Assembly: GCA_024236415.1 (NCBI GenBank)
Contig: JACKKN010000002.1
Span: forward strand, 310,001-374,000
Length of the DNA stretch: 64,000 nt
Reading direction: 5' to 3'
From: Hyphomicrobiales bacterium
GTDB lineage: Bacteria > Pseudomonadota > Alphaproteobacteria > Rhodospirillales > JACKKN01
Position numbers and translations under genes: made by a program. Shown piece after piece: positions 33,611 through 42,909 of this stretch; position 1 is the first letter of the stretch, and each line of letters starts with the position of its first letter. The notes beneath the pieces are model-generated. The model was given only the letters and a program-made list of their open reading frames with translations, made no database searches and was not told where the DNA came from.

Positions 33611-34726
33611 TTAGAAGGCCCCGGCCGCCTCGCGGATGACCCGGGCCGTGGCCTCGGCGGTGGCGTCCCACGAGAAGTCCCGCGCCCGCGCCAGGGCCCG
33701 GGCCGACAGGTCGGCGCGGCGGGCGTCGTCGTCCAGCAGGGCTTCAAGCACCGCCCCCATGTCGGCCTCCGAGCGGGGGTCGAAGAAGGCGGCGGCGTCG
33801 CCCAGCACCTCGGGCATGGCGGCGGCGCGCGAGGCGGCGATGGGGGCGCCGCAGGCCATGGCCTCGACCAGGGGGTTGCCGAAGGTCTCGACCAGGGACG
33901 GGAACACGAACAGGCGGCAGGTGCGGTACAGGTCCACCAGGTCCGCCGGCGCCACGTGGCCCAGGAAGCGCACCCGGTCCGCCAGCCCCCGGGCGGCGAC
34001 CAGGGATCGCAGCGCCGCCATGTGGCCCGGGTCCAGGGCCCGGCCGGCGATGCGCAGCTCCAGCCCCGGCCGGGCGCGCAGCACGGGCGCGATGGCCCGC
34101 ACCAGGGCCGGGAAGTTCTTCTGCACGTAGATGTCCGAGACCGCCAGCACGAAGTCGCCGCGCGGCGGCGGCGGGTCGCCGGGGCTGAACAGGTCCGCCA
34201 CCCCGTGCGGCACCACCCGGACCTTGCCGCGGGCGAAGCCCAGCAGGCCGCCGCCCAGGGCGCGGCGGGCGTAGTCCGACACGGCGATGGCGCGGCGGCA
34301 GGTGGCCAGGGCCAGCCCCGTGGCCAGGGTCAGCAGCAGCCAGTAGGCGACCTTGCCTGGCCGCCGCTCGACCATGCCCACCTGCAAAGCGTTGCGCAGG
34401 ACGATCACCCCGCCCGGCGCCAGGAACGGCCCGAAGTTGGCCGGCGAGAAGGTGACCCGGGCGCCGATGCGCCGCGCCAGGCGCGGCACCGCCGCCTGCT
34501 CGCGCCACAGCAGGCGCCAGAACCCGGACGCGCCGTCCAGGGTGTGCAGGGTCAGGTTTTCAGCCGGCACACGGGCGGCGTGGTCGGCGCCCACCAGCAG
34601 GTGCAGGTCCAGGTCCGGCCGCGCCGCCAGCCGCGGCACCAGGTTGGCCAGGTAGGTGACGCCGCCGCCGCTCTTGGCGTGCAGCCCGTTCACCAGCACC
34701 GTGATCCGTTCGTCGGCCGCCGTCAC
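33611..34726 (-). CDS. GT4-family glycosyltransferase
   Basis: A 371-residue GT-B glycosyltransferase. The N-terminal half carries NGLHAKSGGGVTYLANLVPRL; the C-terminal nucleotide-sugar domain has VRVVPHGVADLFSP, FVLAVSDIYVQKNFPALVRA, VRFLGHVAPADLVDLYRTCRLFVFPSLVETFGNPLVEAMACGAP, the E-x7-E block of GT4. I start at GTG 34726, which has GGAGG 5 nt upstream; an in-frame ATG at 34756 lacks one and would add ten residues. It lies divergent from a PLDc_N protein and near a heparinase, so polysaccharide assembly is likely. Confidence 0.88.
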   Translation of the reverse strand: MTAADERITVLVNGLHAKSGGGVTYLANLVPRLAARPDLDLHLLVGADHAARVPAENLTLHTLDGASGFWRLLWREQAAVPRLARRIGARVTFSPANFGPFLAPGGVIVLRNALQVGMVERRPGKVAYWLLLTLATGLALATCRRAIAVSDYARRALGGGLLGFARGKVRVVPHGVADLFSPGDPPPPRGDFVLAVSDIYVQKNFPALVRAIAPVLRARPGLELRIAGRALDPGHMAALRSLVAARGLADRVRFLGHVAPADLVDLYRTCRLFVFPSLVETFGNPLVEAMACGAPIAASRAAAMPEVLGDAAAFFDPRSEADMGAVLEALLDDDARRADLSARALARARDFSWDATAEATARVIREAAGAF

Positions 34727-34906
34727 CTTCGCCTCCGCGCCGTCCGGCCCGACCATAGCGCGAACCCGGGCCGGCGGCGAGGTCCCAGTGGCGGCGAGGT
34801 CCCAAGGGCGGCAAGGTCCCTGTGGCGGCGCCGCGCCTTGACCCCCCCGGTCGCGGCGGTTTAAATCGCCGGCGAAGCGGTTCAACCTCAGAAAGGGTGA
34901 TTCCCC

Positions 34907-35083
34907 ATGGGTTTCGAAGTGACCGGCCTGTTCAGCCTGCTGATCCTGATCGCCGACGTCTATGCCATCGTCAAGACCGTGGGCAGCTCGGCCTCGACCG
35001 GGTCCAAGGTGCTGTGGATCGTGGTGATCCTGGTGCTGCCGATCCTGGGCGTGCTGCTCTGGCTCATGTTCGGGCCCAAGTAG
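34907..35083 (+). CDS. PLDc_N-domain small membrane protein
   Basis: A 58-residue two-helix protein too short for most gene finders. Helix 1 is FSLLILIADVYAIVKTV, helix 2 is KVLWIVVILVLPILGVLLWL, followed by MFGPK. This is the cardiolipin-synthase N-terminal (PLDc_N) pattern, where the P-x-L-G-x-x-L/W-x-x-x-G-P motif is diagnostic. It starts at 34907 after AAAGGGTGA, divergent from the glycosyltransferase. No phospholipase D domain follows, so it is a stand-alone member of a family whose role is not known. Confidence 0.85.
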   Translation: MGFEVTGLFSLLILIADVYAIVKTVGSSASTGSKVLWIVVILVLPILGVLLWLMFGPK

Positions 35084-35167
35084 GGCGGCCCGACCGCGGA
35101 CCGGCATGGCCCCGCGCGGCCGAAGCCGGTATCATCCCGCCCCATGGCGCACCGGCAAGGGCGGGGC

Positions 35168-37228
35168 ATGGGACTGGACCACCGCATCGCATACGTTCTC
35201 GGCCTGCCGCCGCGGGTGGCCCTGGCGCGCACCTGGGCCTTCGCCCGGCGGCGGCTGACGGCCCTGGCCGGCGCCGCCGCCGACCGGCGCCGCTGCACCC
35301 ATGCCCCGGCCGTGGCCGAGCCCCTGGCGCGGCTGGCGGCGCCGGTGCCGCGCGCGGCCCTGGCGGCGGCGGCCGAACCCCTCGCCTTCCTGGCCGGCCG
35401 GTTCCTGGAGCACCGCTTCGACCTGCTGGGCTCGGGCTGGGTGCGGGTGGCGCCGGGGATGGCGGCCGCCGGCTTCCTGGGCCACGCCTATCCGCCTGAC
35501 CCTCCCGCCGACCCCGTTTCCGCCCTGTCGCCGGGCAACCGCGCCCGGGCGCGGGCCATCCGCGGCCTGATCGGGCCCGGCTACGACCCCATCGACTGGC
35601 AACTGGACTTCCGCAGCGGGTACCACTGGTCCGCGGGGCAGGCCGCCGCCGCCGTGCCCTACGGCCACCGCCCGGGGGTGGACATCAAGGTGCCGTGGGA
35701 GCTGGCGCGCCTGCAGCACCTGCCCGTGCTGGCCCTTGCCCACGCCGCCGCGGCCGAGGGCCTGCCCAGCTTCGCCGCCGCCGAAACCTACCGCGCCGAA
35801 TTCCGCGACCAGGTGCTGGACTTCCTGGCCGCCAACCCGCCCCGGTTCGGGGTCAACTGGCGGGTGGCCATGGAGGCGGGCATCCGCGTCGCCAACATCC
35901 TGCTGGCCCTGGACCTGTTCCACACCCACGGGACCACCTTCGACGGCCCGTTCCTGGCCGAGGTGGCGGCGGCCGTCCGGGGCCACGGCCGCTTTATCAT
36001 GGCCAACCTGGAGGACGCGCCGCGGCGCCGGGGCAACCACTACCTGGGCAACCTGGCCGGCCTGGCCTTCGCCGGCGCCTACCTGCCGGCGGACGTCGAG
36101 TCCGACGGCTGGCTGGCCTTCGCGGCGCGGCAATGGGCGGCCGAGATCCGGCGCCAGTTCCAACCCGACGGGTCCAACTTCGAGGCCTCGGTCCCCTATC
36201 ACCGCTTCACCGCCGAGATGGCCCTGTTCGCCGTCGCCCTGCTGGCCGGGCTGGACGACGGCCGGCGCGCGGCCGCCGCCGGCCTGGTCCCCCTGCCCGC
36301 CGACATCGCCGACCGCCTGGCCCGGGCCGGCGCCTTTTCCCGCGACGCCACCAAGCCCGACGGCCACGTGGCCCAGGTGGGCGACAACGACAGCGGCCGC
36401 CTGTTCAAGCTGCACCCCGACGGCCATTGGGACGGTGACGGCGACTGGTGCGAGGATCACCTGGACCACGCCGGCCTGGTGGCCATGGTGGACGCCCTGG
36501 GCGAACCGGCGACCCCCGACCGCCTGGACGTGGCCGTCCTTGTCGGCCTGCTGCGGGGCCGGGACTTGAAGCTCCCGCGCGCGGAAACCGCGGCGGCCGT
36601 GCCGTTCGTCGAGGTGCCGGAGGCCCCGGTGCCGGCGGCGCGCGAGGTCGTCCTGTCCCTGCCCGACCCGGCCCTGACCGAGGGACTGGCCACCGCCGCC
36701 TACCCGGACTTCGGCCTCTACGTCTGGCGTTCGGCGCGGTTGTTCCTGTCGGTGCGCTGCGGCCCCGTGGGGATGGAGGGCGAGGGGCCCCACGCCCACC
36801 ACGACCAGCTCGCGGTCGAGCTGCAGGTGGACGGCGTGGACTGGCTGGCCGACCCGGGCACCTTCACCTACACCGCCGACCCGGCCCTGCGCCGGGCCTA
36901 CCGCTCGGTCCTGGCCCACGCCGCGCCGCGCCGCGGCGACGCCGAGCCGGCGGCCGCCGACCTGGGCCTGTTCAACCTGGCGGACCCCGGCGCCCGCTGC
37001 CTGGGCTTCGACGGCGGCGGCTTTTTGGGGGTGCATCACGGGTTCGGCGAAGCGGTCTACCGCCGGGTGGCCATCGAACCCGGGCGCATCGTCCTGCGCG
37101 ACGCCTTCGGCGGCCCGCCGGCTAGCGGTCCCGCCCGCCGAACAACCGTCGCCACCACGGCCGCCGAGGCCTGCTCGGCCTTCGCCCTGACCCTCCCCTT
37201 CTCGCAGGGCTACGGCCTGCGCCGCTGA
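35168..37228 (+). CDS. Heparinase II/III-family protein
   Basis: A 686-residue polysaccharide-lyase-like protein. The N-terminal helical toroid includes NWRVAMEAGIRVANILLALDLF, NHYLGNLAGLAFAGAYL and NFEASVPYHRFTAEMALFAVAL; the C-terminal beta-sandwich has the His-rich HAHHDQLAVELQVDGVDW and ADPGTFTYTADPALR. No signal peptide is seen; such proteins in exopolysaccharide loci are often cytoplasmic or membrane-bound. Start is at 35168 after AAGGGCGGGG; 35144 is an alternative. Its last 107 bp overlap, antisense, the end of the first repeat-protein gene; third positions from 37145 to the stop are all G or C, so the heparinase frame is the native one. Confidence 0.88.
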   Translation: MGLDHRIAYVLGLPPRVALARTWAFARRRLTALAGAAADRRRCTHAPAVAEPLARLAAPVPRAALAAAAEPLAFLAGRFLEHRFDLLGSGWVRVAPGMAAAGFLGHAYPPDPPADPVSALSPGNRARARAIRGLIGPGYDPIDWQLDFRSGYHWSAGQAAAAVPYGHRPGVDIKVPWELARLQHLPVLALAHAAAAEGLPSFAAAETYRAEFRDQVLDFLAANPPRFGVNWRVAMEAGIRVANILLALDLFHTHGTTFDGPFLAEVAAAVRGHGRFIMANLEDAPRRRGNHYLGNLAGLAFAGAYLPADVESDGWLAFAARQWAAEIRRQFQPDGSNFEASVPYHRFTAEMALFAVALLAGLDDGRRAAAAGLVPLPADIADRLARAGAFSRDATKPDGHVAQVGDNDSGRLFKLHPDGHWDGDGDWCEDHLDHAGLVAMVDALGEPATPDRLDVAVLVGLLRGRDLKLPRAETAAAVPFVEVPEAPVPAAREVVLSLPDPALTEGLATAAYPDFGLYVWRSARLFLSVRCGPVGMEGEGPHAHHDQLAVELQVDGVDWLADPGTFTYTADPALRRAYRSVLAHAAPRRGDAEPAAADLGLFNLADPGARCLGFDGGGFLGVHHGFGEAVYRRVAIEPGRIVLRDAFGGPPASGPARRTTVATTAAEACSAFALTLPFSQGYGLRR

Positions 37229-38246
37229 GCCCCCCGTACCCGGGATCGTCGCCCGGACCGGGCACCCAGGCGGCCATGACCTCGCGCTCCAGGGTCGCCA
37301 CCAGGGGCGGAAAGCCGGCGCCGGCGGCCGTTTCCGCCGGCGCCGCCATGCCCAGGCGCACCAGGGCCATGGCCTCGCCCTGGGGCAGGAATCGGTCGAT
37401 GCGCAGCATGCGGGTGGGCGGATCGTCCGAGGTGTCGTCGTACTCGGTGCGGAACAGCAGCCGGGCCGGATCGTCGGCCTCGGCCACCGCCGCGCCATAA
37501 CGGTCGGCGTACATGCGGCGCAGGGCGCCCATGTAGCTCTTTGCCAGGGCCGTGGGCGCCTCGGCAAGGACGTCTTCCAGGCCCTCCTGGGCCGCCAGGT
37601 CGCCGTACAGGGGGTCCTTCTCGGCCTCCAGGTGCAACAGCATGCCCCAGTCCGGCGCCACCAGCGCGGCGCCGCCGTCCGCGCCGTCCGCCGACCGGCG
37701 GGGCTCGAAGGCCGCGGGCAGGCAGATGTGCAGGTCGCCGGGCAGGATGTGGGCGGCCAGCGCGAACCCGTCCAGGGGCGGCGCGTCCGGGTCATGGTCG
37801 GCGCCGGTGAGGGACAGGGTCCGGAGCTGGCGGTCGAACAGCTCGATCAAGTCCGCCGTCTCCGGGTCGCCGCGCATGTCCTGGGGCACCATGAACACGC
37901 AGCGCATGACCGCGCGCAGGTCGCCCCGGTCCAGCACGGCGTGGCGGTGCAGCACCGCCACCGCCGTGCCCGCCGCCTCGCCCGGGTGCTCGCCGCGGAC
38001 CATGGCGCCCTCGGGGTGGTCGCCCCGCTCGGCCGAAACCGGCGCCGGCATCCCGTGCAGAACCTCCTTTTCCCGCGCCACCACGGCGTCCAGGTCCAGG
38101 TCGCCGTGGATGTCCTGGCCGATGCGCACGGCGGGCAGGCCACCCGGCGCCAGCCAGATCCACGACCCGTCCCCGGCGTCGCGGAACTCCCAGCCCGCCG
38201 GCACGTCCATGGTGAACAGCCCGAAGGTGACCCGCTTGCTGTCCAT
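37122..38246 (-). CDS. Tandem repeat-family paralogue A (two repeats, rebuilt C-terminus)
   Basis: A 374-residue soluble protein with no family I can name, paralogous to the two genes upstream. Repeat 1 starts VTFGLFTMDVPAGWEFRD (residue 6); a weaker second unit begins near 155 (GFALAAHILPGDLHICLPAAF). The third unit of its paralogues is absent. Its last 36 codons run antisense through the end of the heparinase gene and use codons rare in this window (AGA, AGG, GGA, TCA, CGA), giving an Arg-rich tail ending RPWWRRLFGGRDR. It therefore looks like a copy truncated by deletion that reads into its neighbour. It starts 23 nt after paralogue B. Confidence 0.75.
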   Translation of the reverse strand: MDSKRVTFGLFTMDVPAGWEFRDAGDGSWIWLAPGGLPAVRIGQDIHGDLDLDAVVAREKEVLHGMPAPVSAERGDHPEGAMVRGEHPGEAAGTAVAVLHRHAVLDRGDLRAVMRCVFMVPQDMRGDPETADLIELFDRQLRTLSLTGADHDPDAPPLDGFALAAHILPGDLHICLPAAFEPRRSADGADGGAALVAPDWGMLLHLEAEKDPLYGDLAAQEGLEDVLAEAPTALAKSYMGALRRMYADRYGAAVAEADDPARLLFRTEYDDTSDDPPTRMLRIDRFLPQGEAMALVRLGMAAPAETAAGAGFPPLVATLEREVMAAWVPGPGDDPGYGGLSGAGRSPARRGGSGRRPSRPRRPWWRRLFGGRDR

Positions 38247-38269
38247 GGCCACTGTCCCTTCTCTCCGTT

Positions 38270-39808
38270 CTACAGAATCCGTGCCGCCTCGATCTCGCGG
38301 GTCACGGTCTGCACCAGTTCCACCATCTCCGGGTCGTCGGCCTGGGATTCCAGCAGGACCAGGTTGAAATGGAGGATCAGGACGCCGCGCTTGCGCGCCA
38401 GGAACCGGTGGCAGCGGTGGAAACGCAACTCCTCGCCGTCCTCCTCGGCGTCGTGGGTGATCCACAGAACCCCACCCTCGTCGGTGTCCTCGGAGCGGAT
38501 CACCACGTGGGGCCCGAACTCGCCGGCGAAGCGGGTGGCGGCGCGGTCCCGCGCCCGCCGCGCCGCGGTGACGGTGCGATCCCGGCCCACCTCTTTGCCG
38601 GCCGACAGGAAGTCGTGGTCCACCCACATCACCCCCGAGTCCTCGGTCCCGTCCCTGGGAAAGAACCCCCAGGCCCCGTCCGACTGTTCCCAGATCCAGC
38701 GCCGGGGCACGCAGATGTTGAGGAAATCGAAACAGGTCTGGGCGCGCAGGCGGTGCAGGTCGAACCGGCGCGCCGCGTCGTCCAGGGCCGTCGCGCCGGC
38801 CGGCGGCGGCGGAGCCAGGTCGGCGCCGCGCACGGAGCGGTCCAGGACCGCCACCAGATCCCGATAGGCGGGGGCGTCGACCTGGTGCAGGGGCACCATC
38901 AGGTCGAACCCGGCGGTCACGATGCCGCCTTCCACCACCTGGGCCCGGGCCCAGGTGAAGCTGCGCACGGGCATGTCATCGCCCTCGGGCGGGTCGTCCA
39001 GGGTTCCGACGTCGCAGGTGTCATGGCGCAGGCGGCCGCCGGGAAGGTCTTCCGCCACCGAGGAGCGCAGTGGCTGATCCTCGGTCAGAATACCGGCCAC
39101 CTTGTCGGCCGAGGCCGTCAGGCTGCGCGGCAGGTCCAGGGTATCGGGATCGCCGGCGGTCCAGAACAGGGCCAGGTTGAGGGAGCCCATGAACTGGTCG
39201 CTGGCGCACCACCAGACCCGCGGCGCCTGCCGGCGCACGATCCAGGCCAGGGGGATGTCGCAGGTGACGGCGCCGGCGAAGGTGGCCCGGCGCAGGCCGG
39301 CGAAGGCGTCGGCCGGCGGCCGGGCAGCCCGGTCGCCGGGCGGCCGGCGGCGCACCGCCAGGGCCTGGTTGTGGAACAGGCCGTCCAGGGTCCGGGCGCG
39401 GTCCGTGTCCAGGTCCGCCTCGGCCAGGTTCAGGCGCAGGCGCAGCATGGGCGCCGGGCCATCGCCCTCGGGCACCAGGATGGTGTACCAGCGGATCTCG
39501 GCCACGCCCTTGGGGTCCGGGGCCAGGACGACGCGGACCACGGCACCCTCGGCATGGGGGATGACGTGCAGGCCGCGCACCCAGGGCTTGTCGCCGAAGG
39601 CCTCCCGGATGGCGTCCAGGGCCGGCCGTACCCGTTGCCCGACCGGCGCGCCGGGCGGGCCCACGGGGTAGCGGTCCCACCCCATCTGGACCCCGGGCAG
39701 TCCCGCGCCCTCGCCCCACCACCAGACGTGCTCGTCCAGGCGCTCGAACCCCCAGGTGGCGGGCAGCTCCATGGTGAAATCGCCGAAGGTGACCGCCTTG
39801 GTTTCCAT
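38270..39808 (-). CDS. Tandem repeat-family paralogue B (three repeats)
   Basis: A 512-residue protein built from three diverged copies of one unit, each an amphipathic strand, a P-x-x-W turn and a Trp-rich strand: FGDFTMELPATWGFER (residue 8), FAGAVTCDIPLAWIVRR (177) and FDFLNICVPRRWIWEQ (360). Each unit ends in an acidic helix (for example MVELVQTVTREIEAA). No signal peptide, membrane segment or catalytic motif is visible. The general pattern recalls DcrB/DUF1795-type small domains, but I would not assign it. It starts at 39808 after AAGGGGA, 23 nt after paralogue C. Confidence 0.8.
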   Translation of the reverse strand: METKAVTFGDFTMELPATWGFERLDEHVWWWGEGAGLPGVQMGWDRYPVGPPGAPVGQRVRPALDAIREAFGDKPWVRGLHVIPHAEGAVVRVVLAPDPKGVAEIRWYTILVPEGDGPAPMLRLRLNLAEADLDTDRARTLDGLFHNQALAVRRRPPGDRAARPPADAFAGLRRATFAGAVTCDIPLAWIVRRQAPRVWWCASDQFMGSLNLALFWTAGDPDTLDLPRSLTASADKVAGILTEDQPLRSSVAEDLPGGRLRHDTCDVGTLDDPPEGDDMPVRSFTWARAQVVEGGIVTAGFDLMVPLHQVDAPAYRDLVAVLDRSVRGADLAPPPPAGATALDDAARRFDLHRLRAQTCFDFLNICVPRRWIWEQSDGAWGFFPRDGTEDSGVMWVDHDFLSAGKEVGRDRTVTAARRARDRAATRFAGEFGPHVVIRSEDTDEGGVLWITHDAEEDGEELRFHRCHRFLARKRGVLILHFNLVLLESQADDPEMVELVQTVTREIEAARIL

Positions 39809-39831
39809 GACTCCCCTTTCCCTTGCCGCGC

Positions 39832-41385
39832 CTAGAGAATGATGGCCGCCTCGATCTCGCGGCCCACCGTCTCCACCAGTTCCACGAACTCGGGGTCGTC
39901 GGCCTGGGATTCCAGCAGGACCAGGGAGAAGTGGACGATGTACAGCCCGTCGGGACGGGTCAGGAACCGGTCGCAGCGGTAGAAGCGCAGCATCTCGCCC
40001 TTTTCCTCGGCGCTGTAGGTCCGCCAGATGGCGGTGCCGTCGTGCAGGTCCGTTTTCTCCGCCCCGTCGGAACCCCGCTGGCCCTCTCCGCCATAGACCT
40101 CCATGGCGTCCTGCAAGGCCGTGTCCGCCATTGGGGCGGGCGCTCCGACCTCCCCTTCCTTCAGGCGATAGGCGTTCCAGTCCACCCAAAGCGTGCCGGA
40201 TTCCTCGTCTTCATCCTCGGCGAAGAAGCCCCAGCTTCCCTGCCACTCGTCCCAGATCCAGCGTCGCGGCACGCAGATGTTGATGAAGTCGAAGCAGGTG
40301 TGGGCGCGCAGCAGGTTCATGTCGAACTGGCGCGCGTCGTCGTCCAGCGGCGGCGGCGGTTGCGGACCCGGCGGCGCCAGGGCCGCCGTGCGCACGGAGA
40401 GGGCCATGTCCTCGACCAGGTTCCGGAACACCGGCGCGTCGGCATGGGCGACGGGGAACATGAGGTCGAAGCCGGCCAGCACGATTCCGCCCTCCACGGC
40501 ACGGGACAGATGCCAGAAATGGGTCCTATGAGGCTCGTCGTCCGGTTCCCTCTCCGGGTCGTCCTCCGTGTCGTCATAGGTGAAGTGTGCCACGGCCCAC
40601 CCCACCCCCGACTCCAGGTCGATCCCCACCTCCCGCCGGTCGTCCAGCATGCGGCGCGCGGCCGCCGACGCCGTCTCGGCCAGGGATGCCGGCACGTCCA
40701 CCTCGTCCAGGTCCATGGGAAACCAGGAGTAATAGACATTCATGGAGCCCAGGTACTGGTCGCTGGAACACCACCAGATGCGGTTGCCCTTGTGGCGCGC
40801 GATCCAGGCCAGGGGCAAGTTGCAGGTGACGACACCATCGAAGGTCACCCGCCGCAGGGGGCGGTAGAACCCGTCCGGCGGCCGGGGCGCGCGGTCGCCG
40901 TAGGCGCGCAGGTGGAACACCATGGCCTGGTCGTGGAACAGGGAGTCCAATGCCGTGGCCAGGGGCGTGTCGCGGTGGGCGCTGCGGAAAATCAGCTTGA
41001 TGCGGGTAACGACCGCCGTCGGTTCGTCTTCCAGGACCAGGACGGTGTACCAGCGGATCTCCCAGATCCCGTCCGGATCGTCGCCCAGGACCACCCGCAC
41101 GACCAGGCCCTCGGCATGGGGAAGGACGTCGAAGGACCGCAGGCCCGGCATGTCCCGGTGGACCTCGTGGATTTCGTCGGCGACGGCCTGGGCCTTCTCC
41201 CGGTCATCGCCCGCCGCCGGATCGACGGAACGGCTGTCCCGGCCGATCAGGACGCCGGGATGGTCGCTCGGGTCCCCCCACCACCACAGCCCGTTTTCCT
41301 GGCGCTCGAACCCCCAGGTGGCGGGAATTCGCATGGTGAAATCGCCGAACGTGACGACCTTGGTGGGCAGGTAAAAGGCGTGCAT
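39832..41385 (-). CDS. Tandem repeat-family paralogue C (three repeats, operon leader)
   Basis: A 517-residue paralogue of B with the same three-unit layout: FGDFTMRIPATWGFER (residue 14), FDGVVTCNLPLAWIAR and FDFINICVPRRWIWDE. The third unit and the C-terminal HFSLVLLESQADDPEFVELVETVGREIEAA are nearly the same as in B, so the duplication is fairly recent; the middle unit has diverged more and carries acidic stretches. It appears to lead a three-gene operon (C, B, A) with 23-nt gaps. The start at 41385 has a weak AGGG site. Function unknown. Confidence 0.8.
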   Translation of the reverse strand: MHAFYLPTKVVTFGDFTMRIPATWGFERQENGLWWWGDPSDHPGVLIGRDSRSVDPAAGDDREKAQAVADEIHEVHRDMPGLRSFDVLPHAEGLVVRVVLGDDPDGIWEIRWYTVLVLEDEPTAVVTRIKLIFRSAHRDTPLATALDSLFHDQAMVFHLRAYGDRAPRPPDGFYRPLRRVTFDGVVTCNLPLAWIARHKGNRIWWCSSDQYLGSMNVYYSWFPMDLDEVDVPASLAETASAAARRMLDDRREVGIDLESGVGWAVAHFTYDDTEDDPEREPDDEPHRTHFWHLSRAVEGGIVLAGFDLMFPVAHADAPVFRNLVEDMALSVRTAALAPPGPQPPPPLDDDARQFDMNLLRAHTCFDFINICVPRRWIWDEWQGSWGFFAEDEDEESGTLWVDWNAYRLKEGEVGAPAPMADTALQDAMEVYGGEGQRGSDGAEKTDLHDGTAIWRTYSAEEKGEMLRFYRCDRFLTRPDGLYIVHFSLVLLESQADDPEFVELVETVGREIEAAIIL

Positions 41386-41485
41386 GGCAGCCCTGTGCGG
41401 GTGGTGCGAAGTCTTTCCTCACCCATACATAGCATCGTCAAATGATTGCGTCCACGCCTAATGACACACTAATAAAGTGCAATCG

Positions 41486-42709
41486 TCATATGGCGACCCG
41501 AAGCTCCGTCACCTCGCGGAAGCGCACCCGTTTGGACAGCCTGGCCGGCCCCTCCAGGCGCAGGGTGGGGAAGCGGGCGAACAGTTTGCCGAAGGCGATC
41601 TGGCCCTCGATGCGGCCGAGCGAGTTGCCGGCGCAGATGTGGATGCCCAGGCCGAAGGACAGGTGCCGGTTGGGGCGGCGGCCAATGTCGAAGGTCTCGG
41701 GGTCGGGGAACTGGGCCGGGTCGTGGTTGGCGGCGCCGATCATCAGGTGGACCATGCTGCCCGCCGGCATGGCCACGCCGCCCACCCGGGTGTCGCGCAC
41801 GGCGCGGCGGTTGTTGATCTGGATCGGCGCCTGGTAGCGCAGGATCTCCTCGACCGTGCCCTCGATCAGGGCCGGGTCGGCGTGCAGGCGCGCCACCTGG
41901 CCGGGGTTGCGCAGCATCTCGTGGACACCGTGGGAGATCATGTTGGTGGAGGTCTCGTGCCCGGCGTTCAGCAGGAAGATGCACTGGTGCAGCAGCTCGA
42001 TCTCGGTCAGCTTCTCGCCGTCCTCCTCGGCCTCGATCAGGGCGGTCAGGATCTCGCCCGGGCGGCCGCCGCCGGGGTTGGCCTTGCGCTCCCTGATGCG
42101 GTCGCGCAGGTAGGCCTTGAAGTCCTCCACCGCCGTGCAGCCGGCCTGGAACTGTTCCGGGCTCAGCACCGGTTCCAGCGCGCCCAGGATCAGCAGCGCC
42201 CATTCGCGGATCAGGGCCCGGTCCGAGGCCGGCACGCCGAGCATGTCGCAGACCACCTCGACCGGCAGCTTGAACGAGAAGTCGGCCACCACCTCCATCT
42301 CGCGCCGGTCGGCGAACGTGTCCAGATAGCCGTCCACCAGGCTGTGGATGCGCGGCTCCAGGGCCGCCAGGGCCTTGCGGGTGAAGGCGGCCTGGAACAG
42401 CTTGCGGATGCGGGTGTGGTCGGGCGGGTCGCGGAACACGATGCTGGTGGTGTGGTGCTCGTACAGCGGCGAGTCGCCGAACTTGGGCTTGAAGTCGACC
42501 CGCTTGTCCGAGCTCCAGACCTCCGGGTCGCGGTACACCTGCACCAGGTCGTCGTAGCGGGTCAGCACGAACGAGCCGTCCGAGTTGCGGTGCACCGGGC
42601 TGCCCTCGCGCAGGGCCCGGAAGTAGTCGTAGGCCCGGGGCACGAAGTCGTCCGGCAGGTTCATCAGGTCGAAGGCGGCGATGTCGACGCCGCCCGCATC
42701 GGTGTCCAT
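41486..42709 (-). CDS. Cytochrome P450
   Basis: A 407-residue soluble bacterial P450 (class I type). The I-helix oxygen-binding motif is LLNAGHETSTN, the K-helix has EEILR (E-x-x-R), and the heme loop is FGLGIHICAGNSLGR with the Cys ligand. The RDPPDHTRIRKLFQAAFT block is the usual C-helix. Such enzymes hydroxylate terpenoids, fatty acids or steroids using a ferredoxin; none is encoded here, but a Rieske-type protein gene lies upstream on the same strand. Substrate unknown. Confidence 0.94.
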   Translation of the reverse strand: MDTDAGGVDIAAFDLMNLPDDFVPRAYDYFRALREGSPVHRNSDGSFVLTRYDDLVQVYRDPEVWSSDKRVDFKPKFGDSPLYEHHTTSIVFRDPPDHTRIRKLFQAAFTRKALAALEPRIHSLVDGYLDTFADRREMEVVADFSFKLPVEVVCDMLGVPASDRALIREWALLILGALEPVLSPEQFQAGCTAVEDFKAYLRDRIRERKANPGGGRPGEILTALIEAEEDGEKLTEIELLHQCIFLLNAGHETSTNMISHGVHEMLRNPGQVARLHADPALIEGTVEEILRYQAPIQINNRRAVRDTRVGGVAMPAGSMVHLMIGAANHDPAQFPDPETFDIGRRPNRHLSFGLGIHICAGNSLGRIEGQIAFGKLFARFPTLRLEGPARLSKRVRFREVTELRVAI

Positions 42710-42909
42710 GGATTGTCCGCTCCCTCCTGCCCCGGTGCAAAATCTGTCACGAAGCTTCGCGGGCTGTCAAACGGACTGGTCGGCGCAGGCGGACCAGGCG
42801 GTCCAGGTCTCCGTCGGTCCCGGGGGCCGTGGGCTCGACCATCGGCAGCGGACTGGCCGACAACGTGACCGGGCGCGGCGGCGGCGGCCGGCCTGACCCG
42901 GCCGCCCGG

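Noticed and set aside
37122..41385. Mobile genetic island
   Set aside because: No integrase, transposase, tRNA or flanking direct repeat is visible, and codon use matches the host except in the overlap.
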